64,000 bases of DNA, taken from assembly GCA_910578605.1 (NCBI GenBank), contig CAJTQG010000005.1, positions 49,540 through 113,539 of the forward strand, in the 5' to 3' direction. Origin of the DNA: an uncultured Lachnospiraceae bacterium. Lineage in GTDB: Bacteria; Bacillota; Clostridia; Lachnospirales; Lachnospiraceae. Positions 51,459 through 61,045 of this stretch are shown piece after piece; the first letter of the stretch is position 1, and each line of letters begins with the position of its first letter. The translations under genes were made by a program, and so were the position numbers. Under the pieces are notes generated by a model. That model worked only from the letters and a program-made list of their open reading frames with translations. It was not told the DNA's origin and ran no database searches.

Positions 51459-52529
51459 ATGGAGGAATTGTGGGAACAAAATCCATTTTCCTTGAATCAT
51501 CAGGAAAAAACAAAATACTATGAAAATAGAATATTAGAGCTTACAAAAAAACATGCAGAGGGCTGTGCGCCCTATGCCAAGCTGTTAAGGAAGTTTGATT
51601 TTTCAATAGAAAAGACCCATAAAATAGAAGATTATCCTTTTTTGCCGGTTCGTCTGTTTAAAGAAAGTGAACTAAAAAGTGTGGGGGATGAGGAGATAGT
51701 GAAGACTATGACATCCTCAGGTACAAGCGGGCAGCAGGTTTCCAAGATATATTTGGACAAGGCTACTTCCACCAACCAGACGAAGGCGTTGGTGAAAATT
51801 ACTTCTGAATTTTTAGGGAAGAACAGACTGCCTATGTTAATAATTGACAGTAAAAGTGTGGTGAAAAACCGAAAGCTGTTTTCGGCCAGGGGAGCGGGTA
51901 TCTTAGGATTTTCCATGCTTGGATACAACGTGACTTACGCCTTAGATGAGAATATGAATTTAGATTTTGATACAGTGTATCGTTTTTTGGAAAAGCATAA
52001 AGAGGAAAATATCTTTCTTTTTGGATTTACTTTTATGATTTGGGAACATTTTTATAAGGCATTAGCGGAAGTGAATCACTCTGTGGATTTATCCAGGGGA
52101 ATTCTTCTGCATGGGGGAGGGTTTAAAAAGCTAGAGTCACAGGCTGTGGATAATGAAACTTATAAGAGAGAGTTAAAGCGGGTATGTGGAATTGAAAAGG
52201 TGTACAATTATTATGGTATGGTGGAGCAGACCGGCTCAATTTTTATGGAATGTGAGCATGGCAGATTACATGCCTCTAATTTTTCGGATATTTTAATTCG
52301 AAATCCGAAAGACTTTTCCATGTGCAAAAAGGGGGAAAAGGGATTGATTCAATTGGTGTCTGTTCTTCCTGAGAGTTATCCGGGACATAGTATTTTGTCT
52401 GAGGATGTGGGGGAAATCATTGGGGAGGATGATTGTCCTTGTGGAAGATGGGGAAAGACTTTTAAAATTTACGGAAGAATAAAACAAGCAGAAGTTAGGG
52501 GGTGCAGTGATACTTATGAGAGAAAATAA
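51459..52529 (+). CDS. LuxE-like acyl-protein synthetase (ANL superfamily)
   Basis: 356 residues from ATG 51459 (GGAGGAAGGGG upstream; the longer frames at 51369/51438 precede the site). Has the AMP-forming P-loop TMTSSGTSGQ, YNYYGMVEQTGS and the LuxE-type tail DCPCGRWGKTFKIYGRIKQAEVRGC. LuxE activates a fatty acid with ATP and holds it as an acyl-protein. Overlaps the LuxC-like gene by 23 bases, so they are coupled. No luxA/luxB is present, so not bioluminescence. Confidence 0.85.
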   Translation: MEELWEQNPFSLNHQEKTKYYENRILELTKKHAEGCAPYAKLLRKFDFSIEKTHKIEDYPFLPVRLFKESELKSVGDEEIVKTMTSSGTSGQQVSKIYLDKATSTNQTKALVKITSEFLGKNRLPMLIIDSKSVVKNRKLFSARGAGILGFSMLGYNVTYALDENMNLDFDTVYRFLEKHKEENIFLFGFTFMIWEHFYKALAEVNHSVDLSRGILLHGGGFKKLESQAVDNETYKRELKRVCGIEKVYNYYGMVEQTGSIFMECEHGRLHASNFSDILIRNPKDFSMCKKGEKGLIQLVSVLPESYPGHSILSEDVGEIIGEDDCPCGRWGKTFKIYGRIKQAEVRGCSDTYERK

Positions 52530-53712
52530 AAAAGTCCAGATAGTGCTTGGAGATAAAGAGCCAAAGCCAACTGTCAGGCAGGTTTATGATAAGCTTGCTG
52601 TTGAGTTTTTAAATGAACTGTCAGGGTGGCTGCGTCATTGTAAGGAGGCAGGAGAGTACGCAGATGTAATGTCTGTGGCATTTTGGTGTCGGCGGGGCAA
52701 TATTGAAAAGTTGAGAGAAGGGTTGGAGGATGGGCTTCTCCATCTGGGGAGAGGCTTGTTGTTTCATATTACTCCCTCAAATGTGCCGGTAAATTTTGTT
52801 TTTTCTTATTTTTTTGGATTGTTGTCAGGAAATGCCAATATTGTAAGGCTGCCTTCTAAAGATTTTCCCCAAGTGCGGATACTTTGTCAGGGGATAGAGG
52901 AGGTATTGTCTCACCAGGAGTACAGAGAGCTTAGGGATACAGTACAATTTGTTCGGTATGATAGGGACAAGGAAATCAATGATTATTATTCGGGAATTTG
53001 TGATGGAAGAATTGTGTGGGGCGGAGACGAGACAATTGGCATGCTTCGGCAATCACCTATCCCACCTAAGGCGGTGGAGGTAGTGTTTGCAGACCGTTTT
53101 TCCTTTGGCGTGATACAGAGCGAAGCGGTAGTGAATGCATCCAGGGAGGAGCTTAGCAGGCTGGCAAAAAATTTTTATAATGATACTTATCTGATGGATC
53201 AAAATGCATGCTCAACGCCGCACTTTATTTTTTGGCTGGGGGACCAGACAGAGAAAGGGGCAGAGATATTTTGGGAGGCAGTGTACCAGGAGGCTTTGCA
53301 GTACCCATTGGAGGATATTAAGGCGGTGGACAAATACACACAGCTTTGCCGTCTTGCCATGGAGAGAGAGGATATAAAAAAAATAGAGCAAACCGCCTAC
53401 AGCAATTTGCTGTATGTTGTTACGCTTCAAGATATACCTAAGGATTTGGAGGAATTAAGAGGAAGCTTTGGTCTGTTCTTTCAATGTCCGATTCACAATT
53501 TAGAGCAGTTATCAGATGTGATTTCTCCTAAAAGTCAGACAATGCTTACTTTTGGTGTGAACAGTGAGAAGATTGACAGTTTTTTAAGGGAGAAGGGATT
53601 AAGAGGGATTGACAGGGTTGTTCCCTTTGGAAAAGCTTTAGATATGGGAGTAATATGGGATGGTTATGATATAGTGAGAACACTTTCCAGGGTGGTTACC
53701 CATTTGTTGTAG
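52507..53712 (+). CDS. LuxC-like acyl-CoA/acyl-protein reductase
   Basis: 401 residues of the LuxC family (aldehyde-dehydrogenase fold): GRGLLFHITPSNVPVNFVFSYFFGLLSGNANIVRLPSKDF, VVWGGDETI-type segment RIVWGGDETIGML, and the catalytic DQNACSTPHFIFW with Cys235. Reduces an activated acyl group to an aldehyde with NADPH. Start is GTG 52507 or ATG 52516; AGGGGGTG (52497-52504) is close to the first and distant from the second. Acts with the LuxE-like protein and probably the ACP. Confidence 0.85.
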   Translation: MILMRENKKVQIVLGDKEPKPTVRQVYDKLAVEFLNELSGWLRHCKEAGEYADVMSVAFWCRRGNIEKLREGLEDGLLHLGRGLLFHITPSNVPVNFVFSYFFGLLSGNANIVRLPSKDFPQVRILCQGIEEVLSHQEYRELRDTVQFVRYDRDKEINDYYSGICDGRIVWGGDETIGMLRQSPIPPKAVEVVFADRFSFGVIQSEAVVNASREELSRLAKNFYNDTYLMDQNACSTPHFIFWLGDQTEKGAEIFWEAVYQEALQYPLEDIKAVDKYTQLCRLAMEREDIKKIEQTAYSNLLYVVTLQDIPKDLEELRGSFGLFFQCPIHNLEQLSDVISPKSQTMLTFGVNSEKIDSFLREKGLRGIDRVVPFGKALDMGVIWDGYDIVRTLSRVVTHLL

Positions 53713-53766
53713 ATATGGACAAACATTACATTATGCGCAGAGAGCGGCGCAGAATAGAGGTGAATA

Positions 53767-55242
53767 ATGGAAACAAGTTTTTATAATGGATTGGAACGCT
53801 ACAGGGCGCAGACGGCAGTGGTGGATGATACAGGAGTGACATTAACTTACGAGGATTTGGAGAATTATGCAAAGAAAATAGGAGAGTTGCTTCCACAGAG
53901 AAGTTTAGCATTTTGTTATTGCGAAAATACAGCGGGAAGCCTGTGCAGTTATATTGGATGTTTATATAATTCTGTTGTTGTATTGCTGCTGAATCGTTCC
54001 ATTGATAAAGAGTTGAACCAGGAGCTTATGAACCGCTATAAGCCATCCTTTATTTTTGCCCCTGTTGAAGATAGAGATATATATAGTGATTATTCGGACA
54101 TGTATACAGAGCATGGATATATGCTGCTGGAGAGAGGGAATAAAACATCCATTTGCCTCCATGATGAGCTGGCGCTGCTGCTCACAACATCAGGAAGTAC
54201 AGGAAGTCCTAAGCTGGTAAAGCAAAGCTTTTCCAATATCCAGTCAAATGCCCAGGCCATTGCAGAGTATCTGGAATTGGATGGGGAGGAGAGGCCGATT
54301 ACTACTTTGCCAATGAACTATACTTACGGCTTGTCTATCATTAACAGCCACCTGCAGGTGGGGGCAACTATCTGTATGACAACAAAGGGAATTTTGCAGA
54401 AAGAATTTTGGGATTTTTTTAGACAGCAGCAGGCAACTTCATTTGGAGGGGTTCCCTATACATATGAGATGTTAAAAAAGCTTCGCTTTTTTGGCATGAA
54501 GCTTCCAAGCCTGCGCACGATGACACAGGCCGGTGGAAAGCTGACTCCAAAGCTGCACAAGGAATTTGCCCAGTATGCCAAGGAGCAGGGGAAGCGATTT
54601 GTGGTGATGTACGGCCAGACAGAGGCAACGGCAAGAATGGCATATCTGCCCTATGAAAAATCTTTAGATAAATACGGAAGTATGGGTATAGCTATACCTG
54701 GAGGAAAATTTGAGCTGATAGATGTGGATGGTAAAATCATTACGGCAAGTGATACAGTGGGAGAACTGGTATACTACGGCCCTAATGTTACACTTGGATA
54801 TGCTGAGGGATTAGAGGATTTAAAAATTGGTGATGAGAGGAAAGGCAAGCTGATTACCGGTGATATGGCAAAGAGGGATGAGGATGGTTATTATTATATT
54901 GTAGGACGTAAAAAACGTTTTTTGAAGATTTTTGGAAACAGAGTAAATCTGGATGAGTGTGAGAGAATGCTTCATACCGAATTTGTCCAGAATGAGTGCG
55001 CCTGTGGAGGCGTTGACGATAAACTGTGTATTTACTATACAGGCAGCAGTATGAGGGGGCAAAGCTCTATTTCACACGATTTTGATACAGAGAAAGGGGA
55101 GGAGATAGGAAAGAAGATGGAGCAATTTTTATCCCATAAGACCGGACTGCATCCAAGTGCTTTTGTCAGTATGCAGGTGGAGGAGATACCTAAAAATGAT
55201 GCAGGGAAAATATTGTACAAGGAATTGCCCGCCATTGGCTGA
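53767..55242 (+). CDS. AMP-dependent synthetase/ligase (acyl-activating enzyme)
   Basis: 491 residues, ANL superfamily. P-loop LLTTSGSTGSPKLVKQ (about 138-153), MYGQTEATARM (A5), ITGDMAKRDEDGYYYIVGRKKRFLKIFGNRVN (A7-A8) and the A10 lysine NDAGKILYKEL. Could load an acyl or amino/hydroxy acid on the ACP at 51111. Last enzyme of the cassette, 54 bases after LuxC-like. In flagellin glycosylation islands of other bacteria, similar ACP-ligase sets are reported to build acyl groups on sugars (from memory). Confidence 0.85.
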   Translation: METSFYNGLERYRAQTAVVDDTGVTLTYEDLENYAKKIGELLPQRSLAFCYCENTAGSLCSYIGCLYNSVVVLLLNRSIDKELNQELMNRYKPSFIFAPVEDRDIYSDYSDMYTEHGYMLLERGNKTSICLHDELALLLTTSGSTGSPKLVKQSFSNIQSNAQAIAEYLELDGEERPITTLPMNYTYGLSIINSHLQVGATICMTTKGILQKEFWDFFRQQQATSFGGVPYTYEMLKKLRFFGMKLPSLRTMTQAGGKLTPKLHKEFAQYAKEQGKRFVVMYGQTEATARMAYLPYEKSLDKYGSMGIAIPGGKFELIDVDGKIITASDTVGELVYYGPNVTLGYAEGLEDLKIGDERKGKLITGDMAKRDEDGYYYIVGRKKRFLKIFGNRVNLDECERMLHTEFVQNECACGGVDDKLCIYYTGSSMRGQSSISHDFDTEKGEEIGKKMEQFLSHKTGLHPSAFVSMQVEEIPKNDAGKILYKELPAIG

Positions 55243-55316
55243 GGGAAGGAAGGGTATATCCGGGGTGAATGAAATAGCTTAAGAACAGATTATAAAAAGG
55301 GAAAAGGTAAGGATGA

Positions 55317-56225
55317 ATGAAGGATAGCTTTAATTTGATTTTGTGGGGGGCAAGCTATGATTATGATAGGTATTTTCATTATATAGAATTAGAAAAGCGA
55401 AAGGGAAATATAAGCATTGAAGGAATTGCCTTAAATGAAGAAAATTTTGCACAGGAAATAGATGGGATTCCGGTGATAGAGCCAAATCAAATAATGAATA
55501 TGTTTTATGATTATATTGTGGTATTGACAAAGGATACCTTTTCCATGGTTTTACAGATTGCGCCTATTCTGCAAATACCTCGGGAAAAAATCATAACCGT
55601 TGAACTTTTTCAACTTCCCTTATTTGATTTTGTGAGATGGAATGAAGTTCGGACAAGAAAAGTGAGCCTTCTGTCTAATCACTGCTGGGGCGGAATGACT
55701 TATGAAGCTTTGCAGATGCCATTTTATTCTCCGCTTGTGGGGATGTATGAGTCGGACGAAGACTATATAAAATTGCTTGGCAATTTAAAGCATTATCTAA
55801 CTTGTCCGTTGGAGTGTTTGGAATGGATAGCTGTGGGGGACAAACAGTATCCGGTTGTACAGTGTGATGATATAGTGCTGAGAATGAATCATCATTTTGG
55901 AGAATGGGAGCAAATTGTAGGGAAATGGAAAAGAAGGAGTGCCAGACTACAGGAAAGTCAAATATTTGCTACGATGTATGTCAATGATCAGAAGATTTTA
56001 GAAGCGTTTTTAGACCTGCCATATAAAAACAAACTTGCCTTTACCACGATTTATAGTGAGGATAATCAAGTGATTTGGATGGATATAGAGTATCTGGAAA
56101 AAAAGTATGGGCAAAATAAGTTTAATGCGCCTCTAGAGCAAGCAGTAATAGGCAGAAGGGAATTTACCAGATACGATATTTTAGGGTACTTATTAGGTGA
56201 AAGGACATATAAAAGAATCAGATGA
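55317..56225 (+). CDS. DUF1919 family protein (exopolysaccharide/surface glycan-associated)
   Basis: 302 residues. N-terminal ~110 residues Rossmann-like (FNLILWGASYDYDRYFHYIELEKRKGNISIEGIAL). Then the DUF1919 core: VSLLSNHCWGGMTYEALQMPFYSPLVGMYESDEDYIKLLGNLKHYLTCPL. Known only from capsule or glycan clusters; possibly a transferase of a small group. Stop overlaps the next start (ATGA), so it is coupled to the glycosyltransferase at 56222. Confidence 0.72.
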   Translation: MKDSFNLILWGASYDYDRYFHYIELEKRKGNISIEGIALNEENFAQEIDGIPVIEPNQIMNMFYDYIVVLTKDTFSMVLQIAPILQIPREKIITVELFQLPLFDFVRWNEVRTRKVSLLSNHCWGGMTYEALQMPFYSPLVGMYESDEDYIKLLGNLKHYLTCPLECLEWIAVGDKQYPVVQCDDIVLRMNHHFGEWEQIVGKWKRRSARLQESQIFATMYVNDQKILEAFLDLPYKNKLAFTTIYSEDNQVIWMDIEYLEKKYGQNKFNAPLEQAVIGRREFTRYDILGYLLGERTYKRIR

Positions 56226-57388
56226 GAGTGTTGGTGATGGATTGGCCGGCTTACGGTCTTAAGGATATGATAGAGGCTATGCAGAGGCAGCATATTTCGG
56301 TTATAACGTATCAATTTGACCACAGCAAGAACCGGGATGATGAGTTGTTTGTCTATGCTTTTGAGAATGCGCTAGCTCATGTAAAGGTGGATTTTGTATT
56401 TTCCTTTAACTTTTTTCCTGTCATTTCTCATGTCTGCAACCGCTTTCATGTAAAATATATATCATGGGTGTATGACAGTCCCCAGACGGCCCTTTATTCC
56501 TGTGCCATTGAAAACCCATGTAATTATGTATTTTTATTTGATAGGTATACCTATAATGAATTGCATGCCAAGGGAGTAGGGACGGTGTATCATCTGCCTT
56601 TAGCTGTGAATGTACAGCGGTGTGAGGGGATGATACGCCAGGTGGATGAGGAAAGGAGAAGCAGGTTTGGGGCAGACGTATCCTTTGTGGGAAGCCTTTA
56701 CGATGAAAAGGTAGATTTATTTGCCGGTACGGAGCAGATGAGTGATTACACGAAAGGATATTTAGAGGCTATATTGGAAGCCCAGTTAAAAGTTCAGGGG
56801 TATTTCTTTTTGGAGGAATTATTACAAGGGAAGGTTCTAGAAGAGCTTCTAAAAAGGTATCCCTATTCTATTGAGAATACTTTGCTGTCATCAGCCTACG
56901 TGCCTGCTCACTATATATTGGGGAGAAAATTAGCCAATATGGAGAGAACAAGGATTTTAGAACAGATTTCAAAGGACTTTTCTATAAAGCTATATACCCA
57001 TCATGAGACACCTTGGCTGACAAATGTACGCAATATGGGAAAAGTAGATTATTACCAGGAGATGCCCTATGTATTTTCCTGCTCAAAAATAAATTTAAAT
57101 ATCTCACTTCGCAGTATCCGCAGCGGGATACCTCAGAGGGCATTGGATATTATGGGAATGGAGGGTTTTCTTCTTTCGAATTACCAACAGGAGTTATGTG
57201 AGTATTTTGTTCCGGATAAGGAGTTTGTGTACTATGGAGACCAGGAGGAGTGCACAGAAAAAGTAAAGTATTATTTGAATCATGAGGAGGAGCGGGGAAA
57301 AATTGCGAAGGAAGGGAAAAGTAAGGTGGCACAAAGCTTTACTTACAGCAATAGATTAGAGCAGATGTTAGAAAAATTAATGGTTTGA
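56222..57388 (+). CDS. CgeB-like GT-B glycosyltransferase (copy B)
   Basis: 388 residues, paralog of 39623 and 58650: VKYISWVYDSPQTALYSCAIENPCNYVFLFDRYTYNELHAKG, VSFVGSLYDEKVDLF, KINLNISLRSIRSGIPQRALDIMGMEGFLLSNYQQELCEYF. Start ATG overlaps the DUF1919 stop (ATGA), showing translational coupling. Followed by a StrF-domain enzyme, the same pair order as at 58650-59813, so the pair has been duplicated. Confidence 0.82.
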   Translation: MRVLVMDWPAYGLKDMIEAMQRQHISVITYQFDHSKNRDDELFVYAFENALAHVKVDFVFSFNFFPVISHVCNRFHVKYISWVYDSPQTALYSCAIENPCNYVFLFDRYTYNELHAKGVGTVYHLPLAVNVQRCEGMIRQVDEERRSRFGADVSFVGSLYDEKVDLFAGTEQMSDYTKGYLEAILEAQLKVQGYFFLEELLQGKVLEELLKRYPYSIENTLLSSAYVPAHYILGRKLANMERTRILEQISKDFSIKLYTHHETPWLTNVRNMGKVDYYQEMPYVFSCSKINLNISLRSIRSGIPQRALDIMGMEGFLLSNYQQELCEYFVPDKEFVYYGDQEECTEKVKYYLNHEEERGKIAKEGKSKVAQSFTYSNRLEQMLEKLMV

Positions 57389-57436
57389 ATGAAAATGAAA
57401 GGTGCTTATGCAGATAGTGATATCAGGTGAGAAAGA

Positions 57437-58543
57437 ATGGATGAGAAACAAATTGCATTTATTATTTGTACAAATAATCCCCAATATTACAATGAATGTG
57501 TGCAATATATTCATGAATTAACAGTTCCCGACGGCTATAGCACAGATATTATCTGCATACAGGAAGCTCCATCTATGGCGGCAGGATATAATGCAGGGAT
57601 GCAGGCAAGTATGGCAAAATATAAAGTGTATTTACATCAAGATACTTTTATTATGAATGTAAATTTTATAGGTGATTTGCTTCAGGTGTTCCAGTCAGAC
57701 AGCAAGGTTGGAATGATAGGTGTGATAGGTACAACCCAGCTTTCAAAAAATTCTCAGATATTTTTAAATTGGAACGTGGGGAATGTGGAGGCGTATGATG
57801 GAAAACAGTATATTTTAAGTAATTTGATTCAGAATCCTGCAGAAAGTTTTACAGAAGTAGAAGCAGTGGACGGCTTACTTATAGCAACCCAATATGATGT
57901 TCTATGGCGGGAGGATATTTTAGATGGTTGGGATTTCTATGATATATCAGCTGCCTTGGAGATGAGAAGGCTAGGTTACAAGGTGGTGGTTCCTTATCAG
58001 AGCAAGCCATGGTGTTATCATGATTGTGGCGTTTCTAAGATGAAGGAATATGACAAATATAGAAAGAAAGTCGCTTGTGAATATTTGGAAATAGGTTTTC
58101 AAGAAGAGACAGATGCTCAGGAAGAAAAAAGAAGGCTGGAGGATATCCAAAAATTAGAGGATATTTTTCAAGTGTTGTCTGGCCTTTTAAAAATTGGTTT
58201 ATTAAACCAGGTTGAAATATATACACAAAAATTGCGGGAAATCTGGCCTTTGGACACAAGAATAAGAGAAATGATTAATATGATGGAGATATATTCCATG
58301 GAGAAAAAGGAAGGAATTCTTATTAGTGAATGGCTTACAAAGTCAGACTGGAATACGATGTATGAATATTATACATGGATACGATTTGTTTGTTTAAGGG
58401 TTGCCTTGAGTAGAGAGGACGAGAGAATAGAAGAGCTTTGGGACAGAATAAAGAGGGGGAAAATATCAAAGATAGCAATAAAAAAGATTTCAGAAAAATC
58501 ATGTCACAACTCTGCCGCTATTGAAAAAAGATTCCATATTTGA
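57437..58543 (+). CDS. StrF-domain glycosyltransferase with C-terminal helical domain (copy B)
   Basis: 368 residues. GT-A part (1-220): QIAFIICTNNPQYYNECVQYIHELTVPDGYSTDIICIQEAPSMAAGYNAGMQASMAKYKVYLHQDTFIM, EAVDGLLIATQYDVLWREDILDGWDFYDISAALEM, WCYHDCG. The C-terminal ~140 helical residues are shared with 59813 and, as a separate protein, with 40961. Donor unknown. Ribosome site GGTGAGAAAG. Confidence 0.8.
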   Translation: MDEKQIAFIICTNNPQYYNECVQYIHELTVPDGYSTDIICIQEAPSMAAGYNAGMQASMAKYKVYLHQDTFIMNVNFIGDLLQVFQSDSKVGMIGVIGTTQLSKNSQIFLNWNVGNVEAYDGKQYILSNLIQNPAESFTEVEAVDGLLIATQYDVLWREDILDGWDFYDISAALEMRRLGYKVVVPYQSKPWCYHDCGVSKMKEYDKYRKKVACEYLEIGFQEETDAQEEKRRLEDIQKLEDIFQVLSGLLKIGLLNQVEIYTQKLREIWPLDTRIREMINMMEIYSMEKKEGILISEWLTKSDWNTMYEYYTWIRFVCLRVALSREDERIEELWDRIKRGKISKIAIKKISEKSCHNSAAIEKRFHI

Positions 58544-58649
58544 CATTGGTTAAATATAAGAAAAATGAAAAGGGATATTGCAGGCTGTCCATAGTTTTTT
58601 TCATTGGGGAGTATCTTATGGTAGCTTGTGGTATGCAAGGATAATAAGT

Positions 58650-59813
58650 ATGAATATATTATATTACGCATGGTATGAAAATTCAGAGAATGATATGATG
58701 GAGAGTTTACTAGCCTTGGGGCATAATGTAACACGCATTCGTTACCCAATCCATGACTATGAGAATGACGAGAATTTTGTAGAACAGCTGCAGAATATTA
58801 TCTTAAAGAATCAGCTGGATATTATAATATCTTTTGATTTTTTTCCTGTAGTTGCAAAGGCGGCAGACCGCAGTTCTATTAAATATATCTCTTGGGTATA
58901 CGATACGCCCCACTATACATTATATTCTCCTAGTGTTCTTAGTAAATGGGTATATTTATTTTTATTTGATAAAACACAGTATTTGCAGCTAAGCAGGATT
59001 AAGGAGGAGCATGTGTATCATATGCCCTTGGCTGTCAATACCCAGCGGTTAAACAAATTGCTTAAGGGGGGAGAGAAGAACATAAGCTATAGAGATAACA
59101 TCAGCTTTGTGGGGAGCTTATATGAAAATAATATGTATCGGCAAATAAAAAGGCTGCCGGATTATTTGTCAGGTTATCTGGATGGGATAATGGAAGCACA
59201 GCAAAAAATATATGGATATAATATGATGAAGGAGTTATTATCCCAGGAGATAGTATCACAATTACAAAGGCATGTAATTTTAAATATGGATGAATCCTAT
59301 ATGCTGACGAAAGAGCAGATGTATGCAGATTTATTCAGTGCAGAGGTTACCTGCAGGGAAAGAAAAAGATTGCTAGAAGCATTGTCTTTTGTTTCGCCAT
59401 TATCCCTCTACACCAATTCCAATATGGAACTTTGCAGTCATATACAAAAGAAAGGGATAGTGTCATATGACAAAGAGATGCCCCAGGTGTTTTGTCATTC
59501 TAAAATCAATGTCAATATTACACTTCGGTCTATTGAAAGCGGCATACCATTGAGAGCGCTGGATATTATGGGAGCAGGGGGATTTCTGCTGTCCAATTAT
59601 CAGTCTGAGTTAGCAGAATATTTTCAGGATGGCAGGGAGATGGTGTTGTTTGACAGTGACCAGGACATGCTCCAAAAGGCAGAGTATTATTTATGTCATG
59701 ACAGTGAGCGAGAGCAAATAGCATTGGAAGGCTGGAAAAAGGTGCAGCAGGAATTTTCATATGAAAAACAATTAAAGAAAATAATAGATATTGTACAGGA
59801 GACAATGGATTAA
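58650..59813 (+). CDS. CgeB-like GT-B glycosyltransferase (copy C)
   Basis: 387 residues from ATG 58650 (AAGGAT upstream), giving the conserved start MNILYYAWYENSENDMMESLLALGHNV. Shares IKYISWVYDTPHYTLYSPSVLSKWVYLFLFDKTQYL and KINVNITLRSIESGIPLRALDIMGAGGFLLSNYQSELAEYF with copies A and B. Its stop overlaps the next start by one base (TAATG). Confidence 0.82.
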   Translation: MNILYYAWYENSENDMMESLLALGHNVTRIRYPIHDYENDENFVEQLQNIILKNQLDIIISFDFFPVVAKAADRSSIKYISWVYDTPHYTLYSPSVLSKWVYLFLFDKTQYLQLSRIKEEHVYHMPLAVNTQRLNKLLKGGEKNISYRDNISFVGSLYENNMYRQIKRLPDYLSGYLDGIMEAQQKIYGYNMMKELLSQEIVSQLQRHVILNMDESYMLTKEQMYADLFSAEVTCRERKRLLEALSFVSPLSLYTNSNMELCSHIQKKGIVSYDKEMPQVFCHSKINVNITLRSIESGIPLRALDIMGAGGFLLSNYQSELAEYFQDGREMVLFDSDQDMLQKAEYYLCHDSEREQIALEGWKKVQQEFSYEKQLKKIIDIVQETMD

Positions 59814-61045
59814 TGGATATGGCAGAAAAATTTGCTTTTATTATATGTGTGAATAACGAAATATATTTTAGGGAATGTCAGTATTATATTCAAAAACTAG
59901 AAATTCCAAAAGGTTATGATGTGGAGATTATTGAAGTGAGAAATGCCTCCTCCATGTGCGCTGGATACAATGAAGGAATGAACAGTACAAACGCAAAGTA
60001 CAAAATTTATATGCATCAGGATGTATGTATTATTAAAAAGGATTTCTTGCAGCAGCTTTTAAATAGATTTCAAAGCAATACAAAACTGGGGGTAATCGGC
60101 ATGGTTGGCGGAAGCCGCCTTCCTGATACAGGTGTGATTTTCGATTGCTGGAATGAGGGGAAGGTGGACGTGAGGGAGCCAGACATGGCTTACTACCTTG
60201 AACTTCACCCAAAGGAAAAAAAGGACGTAGATGTGTTGGCTGTGGATGGTTTGCTCATGGCTACCCAATATGATATACAATGGAGGGAGGATTTATTTTC
60301 CCACTTTGATTTTTATGATGTATCACAATGCTTAGAATTTAAAAAGAAAGGCTATGATATTTTAGTGCCATATCAAAAGACGCCTTGGACAGTTCATGAT
60401 TGCAGCTTTTGTAAACTGTCAAAATATAATGATGACCGAGAAACATTTTTAGAACAATATTATGATTTTTTGCAGAAGGAAGAGGAAGATACCTTTTATT
60501 ACAATAAGGAATGGGAAGAATTAAGTGAACAGCTTGCAGGAATTATCTGCCAAATGATAGATGAGAGAAAATGGGAGCAGGCAGAGGAAGCATTAAAGCT
60601 GTATCACCAAAAAAATCATAAAAGTAGTATATTGGAGAGAATTCATATTATTTTGGAAATTCACTCTCTGGAACTAAAAAAGAATGCAGAACATTTATTT
60701 CATGAAAATACAGATGGCTTTTGGATGTTATATGACAAATATATAGTTACTAGAAATATTTTGCGCCGTGTTGAATTAGGCTTCTGGGATGAGGAGTGCC
60801 AGGAGCTGGAAGAAAAGATTGGAGGGAAGCTTATATCTCTAGAAGCAATTATTATGCTGGTAATACATGGTTCTATTCATAAGGAGAGGATGATTCATTG
60901 GTTGAGACAAATTTGTTCATCACAGCATGGGTCTTTGGAGTTAGATGCTCTCAAACCATATGAGGAGTTGATTCAAAAAACGGAGAACTCACAGAAAACA
61001 GTGGGAGGGAAATATGCTATCAGTGTGCATCATAACGAAAAATGA
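59813..61045 (+). CDS. StrF-domain glycosyltransferase with C-terminal helical domain (copy C)
   Basis: 410 residues, longest of the three. GT-A part: FAFIICVNNEIYFRECQYYIQKLEIPKGYDVEIIEV, SMCAGYNEGMNSTNAKYKIYMHQDVCII, LAVDGLLMATQYDIQWREDLFSHFDFYDVSQCLEF. The C-terminal ~190 residues are helical and similar to 57437. The following GT2 gene starts inside its 3' end (32-base overlap), so all these enzymes are produced from one transcript. Confidence 0.8.
   Translation: MDMAEKFAFIICVNNEIYFRECQYYIQKLEIPKGYDVEIIEVRNASSMCAGYNEGMNSTNAKYKIYMHQDVCIIKKDFLQQLLNRFQSNTKLGVIGMVGGSRLPDTGVIFDCWNEGKVDVREPDMAYYLELHPKEKKDVDVLAVDGLLMATQYDIQWREDLFSHFDFYDVSQCLEFKKKGYDILVPYQKTPWTVHDCSFCKLSKYNDDRETFLEQYYDFLQKEEEDTFYYNKEWEELSEQLAGIICQMIDERKWEQAEEALKLYHQKNHKSSILERIHIILEIHSLELKKNAEHLFHENTDGFWMLYDKYIVTRNILRRVELGFWDEECQELEEKIGGKLISLEAIIMLVIHGSIHKERMIHWLRQICSSQHGSLELDALKPYEELIQKTENSQKTVGGKYAISVHHNEK

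Noticed and set aside
51111..55242. Bioluminescence (lux) operon
   Set aside because: No luxA or luxB; ACP and AMP-ligase plus glycan neighbours point to acyl-sugar chemistry.
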